DNA from: an uncultured Methanobrevibacter sp.
GTDB taxonomy: Archaea; Methanobacteriota; Methanobacteria; Methanobacteriales; Methanobacteriaceae
Direction: 5' to 3'
DNA: 38,912 nt
Assembly: GCF_902774605.1 (NCBI RefSeq)
Contig: NZ_CACYJE010000030.1
Span: 1 to 38,912, forward strand
The position numbers were made by a program, and so were the translations under genes. Positions 17,374 through 25,984 of this stretch are shown in pieces. Numbering within the stretch: position 1 is the first letter of the stretch; each line of letters opens with the position of its first letter. The notes below the pieces were generated by a model. The model saw nothing but the letters and a program-made list of their open reading frames with translations, made no database searches and was not told the DNA's origin.

Positions 17374-18342
17374 CTATAAGGTTACTCCCATTTCCAGTTG
17401 TTCAGTCAATTCCTTGTACCTGTTACGGATGGTCACTTCAGTGACCCCGGCAATGTCTGCAACATCCCTTTGTGTTTTTCTCTCACCGAGTAAAACGGAT
17501 GCAATGTATAATGCAGCTGCTGCCACACCTGTTGGTCCTCTACCGGAAGTCAATCCTTTTTCCATTGCTTTTTCAATGATTTCAATAGCTTTGGATTGCG
17601 CTTCACCGGATAAGCCTAACTCTGATGCGAATCTTGGCACATAATCAACTGGTGAAGTTGGCGGCAATTTGATATTTAGCTCACGGGTCAGGAACCTGTA
17701 TGTTCTTCCAACTTCCTTTTTGGTTACACGGGAAACTTCTGCAATCTCATCCAGGGTACGCGGTACATTACAACGTCTGCATGCAGCGTATAATGATGCT
17801 GCAACTACGCCCTCAATACTTCTTCCCCTGATCAGTTTATTGTCCACTGCACTTCTGTATACTACACTTGCAGCTTCCCTTACGCTTCTAGGAAGTCCGA
17901 GTCTTGAGGAGTCACGGTCCAATTCGCTTAATGCGAATGCAAGGTTTCTTTCAGTTGCACCGGAAATCCTGATTTTTCTTTGCCATTTCCTTAACCTATA
18001 CCATTGAGCCCTGTTTCTTGCAGGAATGTCACGACCGTAGATGGTACTTAGACCTTTATCGTGAATAGTGTAAGTAATTGGAGCTCCAACACGTGTACGT
18101 TTGTCTCTTTGTTCGTGGTCAAATGCTCTCCATTCTGGACCCATATCTACAAGGTTTTCATCGATTACTAAACCGCAGCGAGCACATACTACTTCTGCTC
18201 TTTCGTAGTCCCCGATTAATTCTTCAGAACCACATTCAGGACATACTGTCTGTTTAGTGTCGTCATAAACATCCCTTTGTCTTTTGTCCCCAATTACTGA
18301 TTTGCGTCCTCTTTTAGGAGCCTCTTTTACTTTTTGTGTCGT
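17374..18342 (-). CDS. tfb: transcription initiation factor TFB, with unusual start
   Basis: The archaeal TFIIB homologue, which recruits RNA polymerase to TBP-bound promoters. Taking the inferred start at 18342 gives 322 residues. The zinc ribbon has Cys34, Cys37, Cys53 and Cys56; the conserved [21 protein letters not shown] region follows, then two cyclin repeats (about 120-210 and 215-305) with GRSIEGV and [17 protein letters not shown], and an HTH end [13 protein letters not shown]. The open frame before the ribbon contains no ATG, GTG or TTG up to a stop at 18361; the first ATG (18144) lies after the ribbon and would give a 256-residue truncated factor. The best candidate is ACG at 18340-18342, eight bases after GGAGG. 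The sequence also reads LST-IYGRD where archaeal TFBs normally have about eight extra residues (type MIDWRNKD). The start overlaps the gar1 3' end by 16 bases. Confidence 0.9.
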   Translation of the reverse strand, partial: TTQKVKEAPKRGRKSVIGDKRQRDVYDDTKQTVCPECGSEELIGDYERAEVVCARCGLVIDENLVDMGPEWRAFDHEQRDKRTRVGAPITYTIHDKGLSTIYGRDIPARNRAQWYRLRKWQRKIRISGATERNLAFALSELDRDSSRLGLPRSVREAASVVYRSAVDNKLIRGRSIEGVVAASLYAACRRCNVPRTLDEIAEVSRVTKKEVGRTYRFLTRELNIKLPPTSPVDYVPRFASELGLSGEAQSKAIEIIEKAMEKGLTSGRGPTGVAAAALYIASVLLGERKTQRDVADIAGVTEVTIRNRYKELTEQLEMGVTL

Positions 18343-18614
18343 GGTTTCATCCTCCTTTTTCTAGGTTTTTTGGATTTTGGTTTTGATACAAATAGTTTTT
18401 CACCACAATTTTTTTCTATCTTGTCCCTATTGGCTGACCTGAATAGGCGAATAGAGACATATGGATTTTTTGTAGGTCCGAAAACATAACTTACCTTGCC
18501 TATCTTGTTTTTGTTACTGTCAAAAACTATTCCGCCTGGTGAAGGTGTTTTATTTGACCTAGCTATCAATTTTCCTGAATTTGCTATGTGCAAACTTTTT
18601 CCTAAAACTTTCAT
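18327..18614 (-). CDS. gar1: H/ACA RNA-protein component Gar1
   Basis: A 95-residue Gar1-type protein, part of the H/ACA ribonucleoprotein that guides pseudouridylation of rRNA together with Cbf5, Nop10 and L7Ae. Seen: a small beta-barrel core with [21 protein letters not shown] and NPYVSIRLF, which are diagnostic for Gar1/Naf1, and a strongly basic C-terminal tail [18 protein letters not shown]. Length fits archaeal Gar1. It overlaps and precedes tfb, a gene pair common in methanogens, so both are probably on one transcript. No Shine-Dalgarno is visible; a TATA-like box (minus strand, about 18643-18654) lies 29-40 bases upstream, suggesting a very short leader. Confidence 0.92.
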   Translation of the reverse strand: MKVLGKSLHIANSGKLIARSNKTPSPGGIVFDSNKNKIGKVSYVFGPTKNPYVSIRLFRSANRDKIEKNCGEKLFVSKPKSKKPRKRRMKPRHKK

Positions 18615-18642
18615 AAAATCAAACTTAAAATCAAATCTGTAT

Positions 18643-18654
18643 CATTTATATAAT
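18643..18654 (-). promoter_or_regulatory. TATA box for gar1-tfb
   Basis: ATTATATAAATG on the minus strand lies 29-40 bases before the gar1 ATG. Just upstream is the 34-base palindrome at 18665-18698, which itself contains TATA-like arms. Confidence 0.5.
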
Positions 18655-18664
18655 TAGAAATAGG

Positions 18665-18698
18665 TTATATATAAAGGTATCGATATCTTTATATATAA
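18665..18698. repeat. 34-base near-perfect palindrome between rraA-like gene and gar1
   Basis: TTATATATAAAG (18665-18676) and CTTTATATATAA (18687-18698) are exact reverse complements, and the ten central bases GTATCGATAT continue the symmetry except for one G:T position. Sixteen of seventeen symmetric pairs match. It lies 24 bases past the RraA-like stop and about 50 bases before gar1, so it could terminate the former, bind a dimeric regulator of the latter, or both. Confidence 0.8.
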
Positions 18699-18721
18699 AT
18701 ATTGATTTGTATTTAAATGTT

Positions 18722-19468
18722 TTACTGTTTTTTCGCAAGTCCCACAATCTCGGCCAGACCCACTCCATCATTGATCAAATCGATGATGTTGGATTCCTTA
18801 ACCTTGACCGCCAGGGTTGCAATCATGGTTTGTGTGAACATTTTCTTGGGAATGACAACGATGCCGCTTTCATCGCCGAAGAGGAAGTCTCCGGGATTCA
18901 CCTCAACGCCGTCCACAACGATTGTATCATTCAAGGTGCCCAGACCCAAGGCCAAACCGGCATTCGGACAGAAGTTGCTTGCAAAAACTGGATAATCGAT
19001 ATACAGCAATGCATCCAGGTCACGTGCTGAACCGTAGATGACGGTTGCCTTGATGCCGTTGTCCTGAGCGCACCTGGATGCCAACTCGCCCCATATCGCC
19101 ATGTCTTCAGAGTCCACCTTGAAAAACAATATGTCCCCTTCACAGGCACCATCTATTGCAAGGGCGGAGGTTCCCCAATCGTCGCAGGATGTTTCGGCAG
19201 TGTAGATTGATCCCCAAACCTTCTTGTTGTTGACGGGTTTGATTGACGGAATTACGCCTGATCTTCTTGATATTCCATTGTAAGCATCTGAAATCTGGCA
19301 TGCAGACACGTTTTCAAGCAATGACTGCAGATTGACATATTCCTCATAGTTATTGCCGTTGAACTTTAAATCATCAATAGTAACATTATCTAAATTGATT
19401 TTATCGATACCAATGCGTTTATTCAAATTCTTATTTTTATTCAAAACATCTTTTGGACTAATTGACAT
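18722..19468 (-). CDS. RraA-like protein (HMG/CHA aldolase family fold)
   Basis: A 248-residue protein with the RraA/DlpA fold. The core motifs are GDILFFKVDSEDMAIWGELAS, VIYGSARDLDAL with the catalytic-type Arg-Asp pair, a YPVFA segment and VNPGDFLFGDESGIVVIP. Homologues include 4-hydroxy-4-methyl-2-oxoglutarate aldolases, oxaloacetate decarboxylases and the bacterial RNase E inhibitor RraA; archaea lack RNase E of that type, so an aldolase or decarboxylase role is more likely, but the substrate is unknown. It has an N-terminal extension of about 60 residues before the RraA core. The ATG at 19468 is chosen because GGTGA lies six bases upstream; an in-frame ATG at 19519 has no such support. 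Confidence 0.85.
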   Translation of the reverse strand: MSISPKDVLNKNKNLNKRIGIDKINLDNVTIDDLKFNGNNYEEYVNLQSLLENVSACQISDAYNGISRRSGVIPSIKPVNNKKVWGSIYTAETSCDDWGTSALAIDGACEGDILFFKVDSEDMAIWGELASRCAQDNGIKATVIYGSARDLDALLYIDYPVFASNFCPNAGLALGLGTLNDTIVVDGVEVNPGDFLFGDESGIVVIPKKMFTQTMIATLAVKVKESNIIDLINDGVGLAEIVGLAKKQ

Positions 19469-19520
19469 AAATTCACCACTGTAATATAATTTATCGCAAT
19501 GGGTTAAAAAACATTTCACA

Positions 19521-19545
19521 TATTTTATATATTAGTTTAAACTAA
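19521..19545 (-). promoter_or_regulatory. promoter with 14-bp palindrome for the RraA-like gene
   Basis: On the minus strand a perfect palindrome TTAGTTTAAACTAA (19532-19545) abuts a TATA box TATATAAAA, at the position of the B-recognition element. Start of transcription would be near 19500, about 35 bases before the ATG. A bound regulator could block TFB access. Confidence 0.5.
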
Positions 19546-19890
19546 ATATTAATTGGAGTATTGAAAAAAATACTTAAAATCATTATATGCTCATAGAGTT
19601 TATTTACATTTATTCATTATTATTAATTATCATTTAATTGAAAGACAGGAGAAAAACTATTATTAAGGGAAAAATTAAAGAGAAGAGATTTATCAATCAA
19701 TAAAAACAGAAAATAAAGTAATTCCTTAATAGTAACCCGCTCCAAATGTATTAACTCTTTTTAGTGTATAAAAGGTCAAAAGACCGAAATTATCGTATAA
19801 TTTATGCAAATTACTCGCCTAAAAATAATTTATATTTTTAGTTTCATTACATAAATTATCCCGATTGAATTAAGCTCAGGAGGCTTAAAA
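19546..19890. other. intergenic region upstream of dnaG with tandem hairpins
   Basis: No ORF is supported here. Two adjacent inverted repeats occur: GGTC-AAAA-GACC (19774-19785) and AAATTAT-CGT-ATAATTT (19787-19803). A TATA-like stretch (AATTTATATTTTTAG, about 19827-19841) would start a transcript close to 19860. The dnaG Shine-Dalgarno AGGAGG is flanked by AAGC/GCTT and could be partly sequestered. Confidence 0.45.
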
Positions 19891-21126
19891 ATGGGAAAAG
19901 GTGAAGAATTAACAACAACAAAATATTTAATCCATGCCCAAATCACAGCTAATGGTATTGTTGAAAAACCAGATGTCGTAGGTGCTGTATTCGGGCAAAC
20001 TGAAGGTTTATTAAGTAACGATTTAGATTTAAGAGAACTCCAAAGAACTGGAAGAATAGGAAGAATCCAAGTGAACATCCATTCAAATAGTGGAAGGGCA
20101 AAGGGAGAAATTGTAATTCCTTCCAGTTTAGACAGGGTTGAAACCGCCATACTCGCTGCATCACTCGAAACAATCAACAGGGTTGGTCCTTGTGAAGCAG
20201 AAATTCAAACCTTAAAAGTTGAAGACGTAAGGGCAGTCAAAAGGGAGCAAGTCGTCAACCGTGCAAAAGAAATCTACAAGAACATGGTTGAAAGCGTTGG
20301 TCCTACCAGCATGAAAATGATTGAGGAAGTAAGGGAGGCCATGAGGGTTCATGAAATCTCAGAGTACGGTTCAGACCGCCTGCCAGCAGGCCCTAGCATC
20401 CACACATCCGATGCGATCATCGTGGTTGAAGGACGCAGCGACGTTTTAAACCTGCTCAAGTACGGAATCAAAAATACCGTGGCTGTTGAAGGAGTGAGCG
20501 TTCCTAAATCCATTGGAGAGTTAAGTAAAAAAAGAACCACAACCGCATTTGTTGACGGTGACAGGGGTGGAGAATTGATCCTGAAAGAGTTGCTCCAAAT
20601 TGGTGAAGTCGACTACATTACCCGTGCACCAAAAGGCAAGGAAGTTGAAGACCTGGAAAAAGATGAGGTCCTGGTTGCACTCAGGGACAAGGTTCCGACC
20701 GCACAATTCCTGGCCACCTCAAATATCTTAAACGATTCAAATAGCAGCCATAAGAAAGACAACAACAGGCACAACAAAAAACATCAAAGATACAACCGCA
20801 ACGAAAAGCAGCAAGCTGTAAAAGAACCTGAAATCGAAGACGATGAAGTCAGCCTCATGAAGGACATGCTGAAAGAATTTGAAGGATCAGGTTGCGGAGC
20901 CATCTTGGATGAAGCATTGAATATGACCAAGGAAGTTGAAGTCGAAAATATTTACGAGGAAATCAAGAATATTGAAGGCACAGCAGATACAGTGATATTC
21001 GATGGTGTCATCTCCCAAAGGTTAGTGGATGTTGCATCCGAAAAAGGAATCAAGAAACTGGTTGCATTCAAGTCCATGAACATCGTTAAAAAACCTCAAA
21101 ATGTCAAGCTAATAACAGTTCACTGA
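19891..21126 (+). CDS. dnaG: archaeal DnaG-like primase (Toprim protein)
   Basis: A 411-residue archaeal DnaG homologue. Archaeal DnaG synthesises short RNAs in vitro in some species and is also a stable component of the RNA-degrading exosome. The N-terminal archaeal domain (TKYLIHAQITANGIVEKPDVVGAVFGQTEGLL in type) is followed by a Toprim domain from about residue 170, with the catalytic Glu in VVEGRSDVLNLLKYG (about 179) and the metal-binding DGDRGG (about 221). A His/Asn/Lys-rich low-complexity linker around residues 285-315 precedes a helical C-terminal domain. AGGAGG lies eight bases before the ATG. Confidence 0.95.
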   Translation: MGKGEELTTTKYLIHAQITANGIVEKPDVVGAVFGQTEGLLSNDLDLRELQRTGRIGRIQVNIHSNSGRAKGEIVIPSSLDRVETAILAASLETINRVGPCEAEIQTLKVEDVRAVKREQVVNRAKEIYKNMVESVGPTSMKMIEEVREAMRVHEISEYGSDRLPAGPSIHTSDAIIVVEGRSDVLNLLKYGIKNTVAVEGVSVPKSIGELSKKRTTTAFVDGDRGGELILKELLQIGEVDYITRAPKGKEVEDLEKDEVLVALRDKVPTAQFLATSNILNDSNSSHKKDNNRHNKKHQRYNRNEKQQAVKEPEIEDDEVSLMKDMLKEFEGSGCGAILDEALNMTKEVEVENIYEEIKNIEGTADTVIFDGVISQRLVDVASEKGIKKLVAFKSMNIVKKPQNVKLITVH

Positions 21127-21202
21127 TTGCTGAACTATACGAAATAATAAATATCATTACCCATAAATTAAATTTGGGATTCGAAAAATTGGAGGATATA
21201 TA

Positions 21203-21811
21203 ATGAATATAAATATGGAAAATTATTATAGTACTAGGAAAAATGTTTTTGAAAGAATACAAGATGCTAGTACTGCAACTAAGGTACTCATGTCTTTATT
21301 GATGGCATGCTTTACTGGTATAATGGCGCAAATAATTATCCCACTTCCATGGACTCCAGTCCCTATTACTGCTCAAACATTTGCAGTATTGTGTTCTGGT
21401 TTATTCTTAGGTAAAAAATACGGATGCCTAAGCCAAATCTTTTACGTGATTTTAGGTGTAGCATTTATCCCATGGTTTGGTGGAATGACCGGAGGACTTG
21501 AAATCTTATTAGGTTCCACTGGAGGATTCTTAATTGGTTTCATCATTGCATCTTACTTTATCGGATACATTACCGAAAAATATGCAAATGCACGTAACTT
21601 CACTAGAATGACTGCAGTTATCGGAATCGCTAACTTTGCATTAATTTATATTCCAGGTTTAGCAGGCCTTGCACTATTCCTAACTTCACAAGGAACCTCA
21701 TTCGGAGTTATGGATCTTTTAATGATGGGACTCATTCCATTCATTGCAGGAGACATCGTGAAAATATTAGGTGCAGCAACTGTATCCAAGGTATTTTTAC
21801 CAAAAGACTAA
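21203..21811 (+). CDS. bioY: biotin ECF transporter S component BioY
   Basis: A 202-residue integral membrane protein of the BioY family, the substrate-binding subunit of energy-coupling-factor biotin transporters. Diagnostic motifs are LPWTPVPITAQTFAVLCSGLFLG near residue 48 and GCLSQIFYVILGVAFIPWF, with six predicted helices. The ATPase and EcfT partners are not in this window, so it either uses a shared energising module elsewhere or acts alone. GGAGG lies eight bases ahead of the ATG. An oligo-T terminator follows immediately. Confidence 0.92.
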   Translation: MNINMENYYSTRKNVFERIQDASTATKVLMSLLMACFTGIMAQIIIPLPWTPVPITAQTFAVLCSGLFLGKKYGCLSQIFYVILGVAFIPWFGGMTGGLEILLGSTGGFLIGFIIASYFIGYITEKYANARNFTRMTAVIGIANFALIYIPGLAGLALFLTSQGTSFGVMDLLMMGLIPFIAGDIVKILGAATVSKVFLPKD

Positions 21812-21850
21812 AAAAAAAAAGTTTTTAAACTTTTTTTCTTTTTTTATTTT
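21811..21850 (+). terminator. bioY terminator
   Basis: A run of A, then AAAAAGTTT/AAACTTTTT (an inverted repeat with a two-base centre), then two T tracts (TTTTTTT-C-TTTTTTT). The oligo-T tail is the main archaeal termination signal. Confidence 0.6.
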
Positions 21851-21863
21851 ATTTTTGATTATA

Positions 21864-22262
21864 ATGAAGCTTATTTTAAGAGGACATCACCTATTGTGCC
21901 TTAAGGGTTTTCAGGGCTATGGCTATGATGAGTCATTCACCGAGAACATGACTGATGTCAACGTGAAAAGAAAGCAACCAGGCACCGCCGTGACACTGGT
22001 GTCATCACCAGATGACATATGCAGGTCCTGTCCCAACTTGATCAACAACATGTGCGAAAACGAAAAGCAGAACGCAAGAATTGTCAACATGGACAATGCA
22101 GTGCTTAAAAACTTTGACACTTCAATCGAACATGATTCCGTTGAGTTGTTTGATAGGATTGATGATATTTTCAGCACGAAAGAGAGCGTTTGTGAAATTT
22201 GCTTTAATTGCATATGGCATGAAAAATGCTTATTTTATCAAAATTTATCGGATAACCGATAG
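21864..22262 (+). CDS. DUF1284 cysteine-rich protein
   Basis: A 132-residue protein of the DUF1284 family. It starts MKLILRGHHLLCLKGFQGYGY, the family's hallmark R-x-H-H-L-L-C segment, and carries further Cys groups DDICRSCPNL, MCENEKQ and, at the end, VCEICFNCIWHEKC, so an iron-sulfur cluster or zinc site is likely. Function is unknown. I choose this ATG because the family begins here; an upstream in-frame start at 21771 would overlap bioY and read through the terminator as a Lys/Phe-rich stretch. No Shine-Dalgarno is seen. Confidence 0.85.
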   Translation: MKLILRGHHLLCLKGFQGYGYDESFTENMTDVNVKRKQPGTAVTLVSSPDDICRSCPNLINNMCENEKQNARIVNMDNAVLKNFDTSIEHDSVELFDRIDDIFSTKESVCEICFNCIWHEKCLFYQNLSDNR

Positions 22263-22277
22263 ATTTAAATACTACAT

Positions 22278-22293
22278 GATAAATATATATTAA
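22278..22293 (+). promoter_or_regulatory. TATA box for tRNA-Gln
   Basis: The AT run ATAAATATATATTAAA sits 29-44 bases before the mature tRNA 5' end, fitting an archaeal promoter with a short 5' leader. Confidence 0.55.
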
Positions 22294-22296
22294 ATG

Positions 22297-22311
22297 TTGT
22301 ACACAGTACAA
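22297..22311. repeat. 15-base inverted repeat ahead of tRNA-Gln
   Basis: TTGTAC-ACA-GTACAA is a perfect 6-bp inverted repeat between the TATA box and the tRNA, near the expected transcription start. It may be part of the precursor leader or a protein site. Confidence 0.45.
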
Positions 22312-22321
22312 TACATTGATT

Positions 22322-22393
22322 AGTCCCGTAGGGTAGTGGTAATCCTTCTAGGCTTTGGACCCGGAGACGGCGGTTCGACTCCGCTCGGGACTA
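22322..22393 (+). tRNA. tRNA-Gln (anticodon TTG)
   Basis: The acceptor stem AGTCCCG/CGGGACT pairs fully and begins with the A1-U72 pair that archaeal tRNA-Gln uses for the GatDE transamidation route. The anticodon loop CTTTGGA places TTG at 34-36. The T arm is GGCGG-TTCGACT-CCGCT, with a closing G-U pair, and the discriminator is A. CCA is not encoded. The anticodon stem CTAGG/CCCGG contains one A-C mismatch. A T7 tract follows at 22402-22408. Confidence 0.95.
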
Positions 22394-22422
22394 CTAATAA
22401 CTTTTTTTACGGATATTTTTTT

Positions 22423-23607
22423 ATGGAAAAGCTTTTACTTATTGGAATTGATACAAGAAGTATGCTTAACAGTGCATTGAAATTAGATTATGACATTTAT
22501 TCCACCAGCTATTTTTCAACTTCAGACACTCCATGCATCAAAAATCAGAAGATCATCCTGAATGAAAGCGAGGATGAAAGCTGCGGCATCTTTGAAGAGA
22601 ATTTTGACAGCAGGCACATTCTTGAAATATCCTCTGACTTTATCGATGAAGTCGACCACATCATACCGATTTCAGGCGTTTCGCCGTCTGACTTTAGGAA
22701 AAAAGATCAAAAGAAGATTTTAGGAAATGTGGATGTTAAGGATATTGAGAACAAGAATAATTTTTACAAAAGAATCAAGAATGAATTCTTAACTCCCATG
22801 ACTTTTAGTGTAAGTGATATAGGTGAAGCTTTTGAAATAAGTGAAAATTATCCGAAGAATCAATTTATTTTAAAACCCGTTCAAGGAAGTGGAGGGTATG
22901 ACATCAACCTATTGAATAATGATACAGATGTCGAATTTAATGATAATGAATTCATCCTCCAGGAATATGTCACAGGAATAAGCCTAAGCTCATCAGTGCT
23001 TGCAACAGGAAACAATGCAAAAACACTAACCAACACCAGACTGCTCACCATGAATGACTTTGAAAAAAACAACAGCTTCATTTATGTGGGAAACATTCTG
23101 CCACTAACAGAAGAATCCATTCTCGCAGAAATTGACAACATCAATGAAATCACATCAGAAATGAATGAAACCTCAGAAAAGCTAGCGCATGAATTCAAGC
23201 TGAAGGGGTCAAACGGCATAGACTATATCCTAAATGAAAACGGATTATATGTCATTGAAATAAATGCAAGGTTGCAGGGAACATTCGAATGCGTTGAAAA
23301 GGCATATGGAATCAACATGCTTGACGCACATATAAGGGCATGCCAGGGCGAGATCATAAAAATCCCAAAGGCAAGAAAGTATGCCTATAAAAAAATAATC
23401 TACTCACCAACAAGAATGAAATATTCAAAAATTAACCTGGACAACATATATGACCTTCCCCACATCGGGTCAATCACAGAAAAAGACGAGCCGTTGCTGA
23501 CAATTATAGACTCAGACGCTGATTTTAGAAAATTATGTGAAAAAATAGAATTTACCACTAAAATAGTTAATAGAACATCTAGAAGAAACCAACTAGATGA
23601 AGAATAA
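22423..23607 (+). CDS. ATP-grasp superfamily enzyme (COG2232-like)
   Basis: A 395-residue ATP-grasp protein. After an N-terminal Rossmann-like region starting LLLIGIDTRSMLNSALKLDY, the ATP-grasp core includes FILKPVQGSGGYDI (the Lys and glycine-rich loop), FILQEYVTGISLSSSV, and a metal-ligand end NGLYVIEINARLQGTFECVE. This pattern is typical of the archaeal COG2232 carboxylate-amine ligase-like group; the substrate is not known. The ATG at 22423 is chosen: a longer reading frame begins inside the tRNA gene at 22336 and would translate the tRNA. Its 3' end overlaps a convergent small gene by 29 bases. Confidence 0.87.
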   Translation: MEKLLLIGIDTRSMLNSALKLDYDIYSTSYFSTSDTPCIKNQKIILNESEDESCGIFEENFDSRHILEISSDFIDEVDHIIPISGVSPSDFRKKDQKKILGNVDVKDIENKNNFYKRIKNEFLTPMTFSVSDIGEAFEISENYPKNQFILKPVQGSGGYDINLLNNDTDVEFNDNEFILQEYVTGISLSSSVLATGNNAKTLTNTRLLTMNDFEKNNSFIYVGNILPLTEESILAEIDNINEITSEMNETSEKLAHEFKLKGSNGIDYILNENGLYVIEINARLQGTFECVEKAYGINMLDAHIRACQGEIIKIPKARKYAYKKIIYSPTRMKYSKINLDNIYDLPHIGSITEKDEPLLTIIDSDADFRKLCEKIEFTTKIVNRTSRRNQLDEE

Positions 23608-23728
23608 ATAATATTACTCCAATTGTTATCATAAAAGTAGTGATAATCATTGCACGAGTCATCCAGATAAATACTTTAGCCTTATTATCCGGGTCCTTCA
23701 TAAACTGGTCTATTGGATTTCTTTTCAT
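23579..23728 (-). CDS. 49-residue single-helix membrane peptide
   Basis: A short ORF, ATG at 23728 to TAG at 23579. It reads a charged start MKRNPIDQFMKDPDNKAKVF, then a hydrophobic helix (residues about 24-46) and ends VGFF. The composition (amphipathic head plus one clear membrane helix) and the DPDNKA stretch look protein-like rather than random. No strong Shine-Dalgarno is visible. It lies convergent to the ATP-grasp gene, overlapping it by 29 bases, and downstream of the ATP synthase operon on the same strand. Function unknown. Confidence 0.6.
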   Translation of the reverse strand: MKRNPIDQFMKDPDNKAKVFIWMTRAMIITTFMITIGVILFILHLVGFF

Positions 23729-23875
23729 ATTTAACACGCTTTCTGAAATTTTCTAGTAAAAAAAATTTTTACAGTAACTAATTAAAAAATATTCTTTATT
23801 AAAATCAAATGATAATATTGGTTTATTTAAAAAAATAATAAAAAATAAAAGAAAATGAAGAATATTAAGAAAAAT

Positions 23876-24562
23876 TTAAGCTTCTGCATTTTGAGCTGCT
23901 TCAGCTGCAGCAGCCGCTTTTTCATTTTTCTCAATAGTGGATCTAATCATTTTCAATCTTACAAAGTTTTCCCTTTCCATTTCTTGGAGTCTCATATCAA
24001 TATACTTTTCAGTATTTTGGAATCTTGGAATCATAATGTGCTCTAAAGCATTTACCCTACGTTTAGTAGCTTCGATTTCCTCAGCAAGCAGGAAAATAGT
24101 TTTCTCCACTTCACCAAGTTCGATTAAATACTTAAGAGATTCCTCAAATTTCTTTGCAGCTTCGTCTAATTGGATAGTGGTGTCAGAGAAACCGTAACCC
24201 CTGTCGATAATGGACCTTTCTTCCATTTTAACATTGGTCACAGGCACTGCTACACCCATAACGCTTCTTGATGTGATTTCCACATCAATAGATTCTTTAA
24301 CTGATAAGGAAGCTTTCCTTACAGCTAAATCACCCATAGCAATTTGAGCTTCGACTAAAGCTTCATTTGCTTCTTTTAGACTTTTTTCTGCGTTTTCACG
24401 AATACCTTTGACACGATCCAAGATATCAAAAAACTCTTTGATTAAAGCATCCCTTTTTTCCTTGAGTAAACCATGCCCTTTAACAGCTAGTTTAGTCCTG
24501 TTTTTAAGAGATAATAATTCCATACGAGTTGGATTAATTCCATCTATAATATCTTGTGCCAT
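23876..24562 (-). CDS. atpD: A-type ATP synthase subunit D
   Basis: The central-shaft subunit of the A1AO ATP synthase, a long antiparallel coiled coil that turns inside the A3B3 head. 228 residues. Visible: the N-terminal [32 protein letters not shown] motif (quoted in part: [14 protein letters not shown]), and the C-terminal helix with [20 protein letters not shown]. The extreme C terminus is Ala/Glu-rich, as usual. Last gene of the operon, 28 bases after atpB; T-rich sequence follows on the minus strand. Confidence 0.96.
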   Translation of the reverse strand: MAQDIIDGINPTRMELLSLKNRTKLAVKGHGLLKEKRDALIKEFFDILDRVKGIRENAEKSLKEANEALVEAQIAMGDLAVRKASLSVKESIDVEITSRSVMGVAVPVTNVKMEERSIIDRGYGFSDTTIQLDEAAKKFEESLKYLIELGEVEKTIFLLAEEIEATKRRVNALEHIMIPRFQNTEKYIDMRLQEMERENFVRLKMIRSTIEKNEKAAAAAEAAQNAEA

Positions 24563-24590
24563 TTAATCACCTACATTAACTGTAATGAGA

Positions 24591-25982
<1,392 letters not shown>

Positions 25983-25984
25983 TT

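Noticed and set aside
18145-18363. Calling tfb from the ATG at 18144 as a genuine ribbon-less TFB
   Set aside because: The upstream frame encodes an intact four-cysteine zinc ribbon with conserved spacing and is open, so the ribbon is part of the gene.
18707-19030. Plus-strand ORFs over the RraA-like gene
   Set aside because: Opposite-strand shadows; the minus-strand frame has the complete family motifs.
21771-21863. Longer start for the DUF1284 gene
   Set aside because: It would overlap bioY and translate through the oligo-T terminator as a Lys/Phe-rich stretch; the family start is MKLILRGHH at 21864.
22336-22422. Upstream N-terminal extension of the ATP-grasp gene
   Set aside because: The frame begins inside the tRNA-Gln gene and translates tRNA sequence; the ATP-grasp family begins at the Met encoded at 22423.
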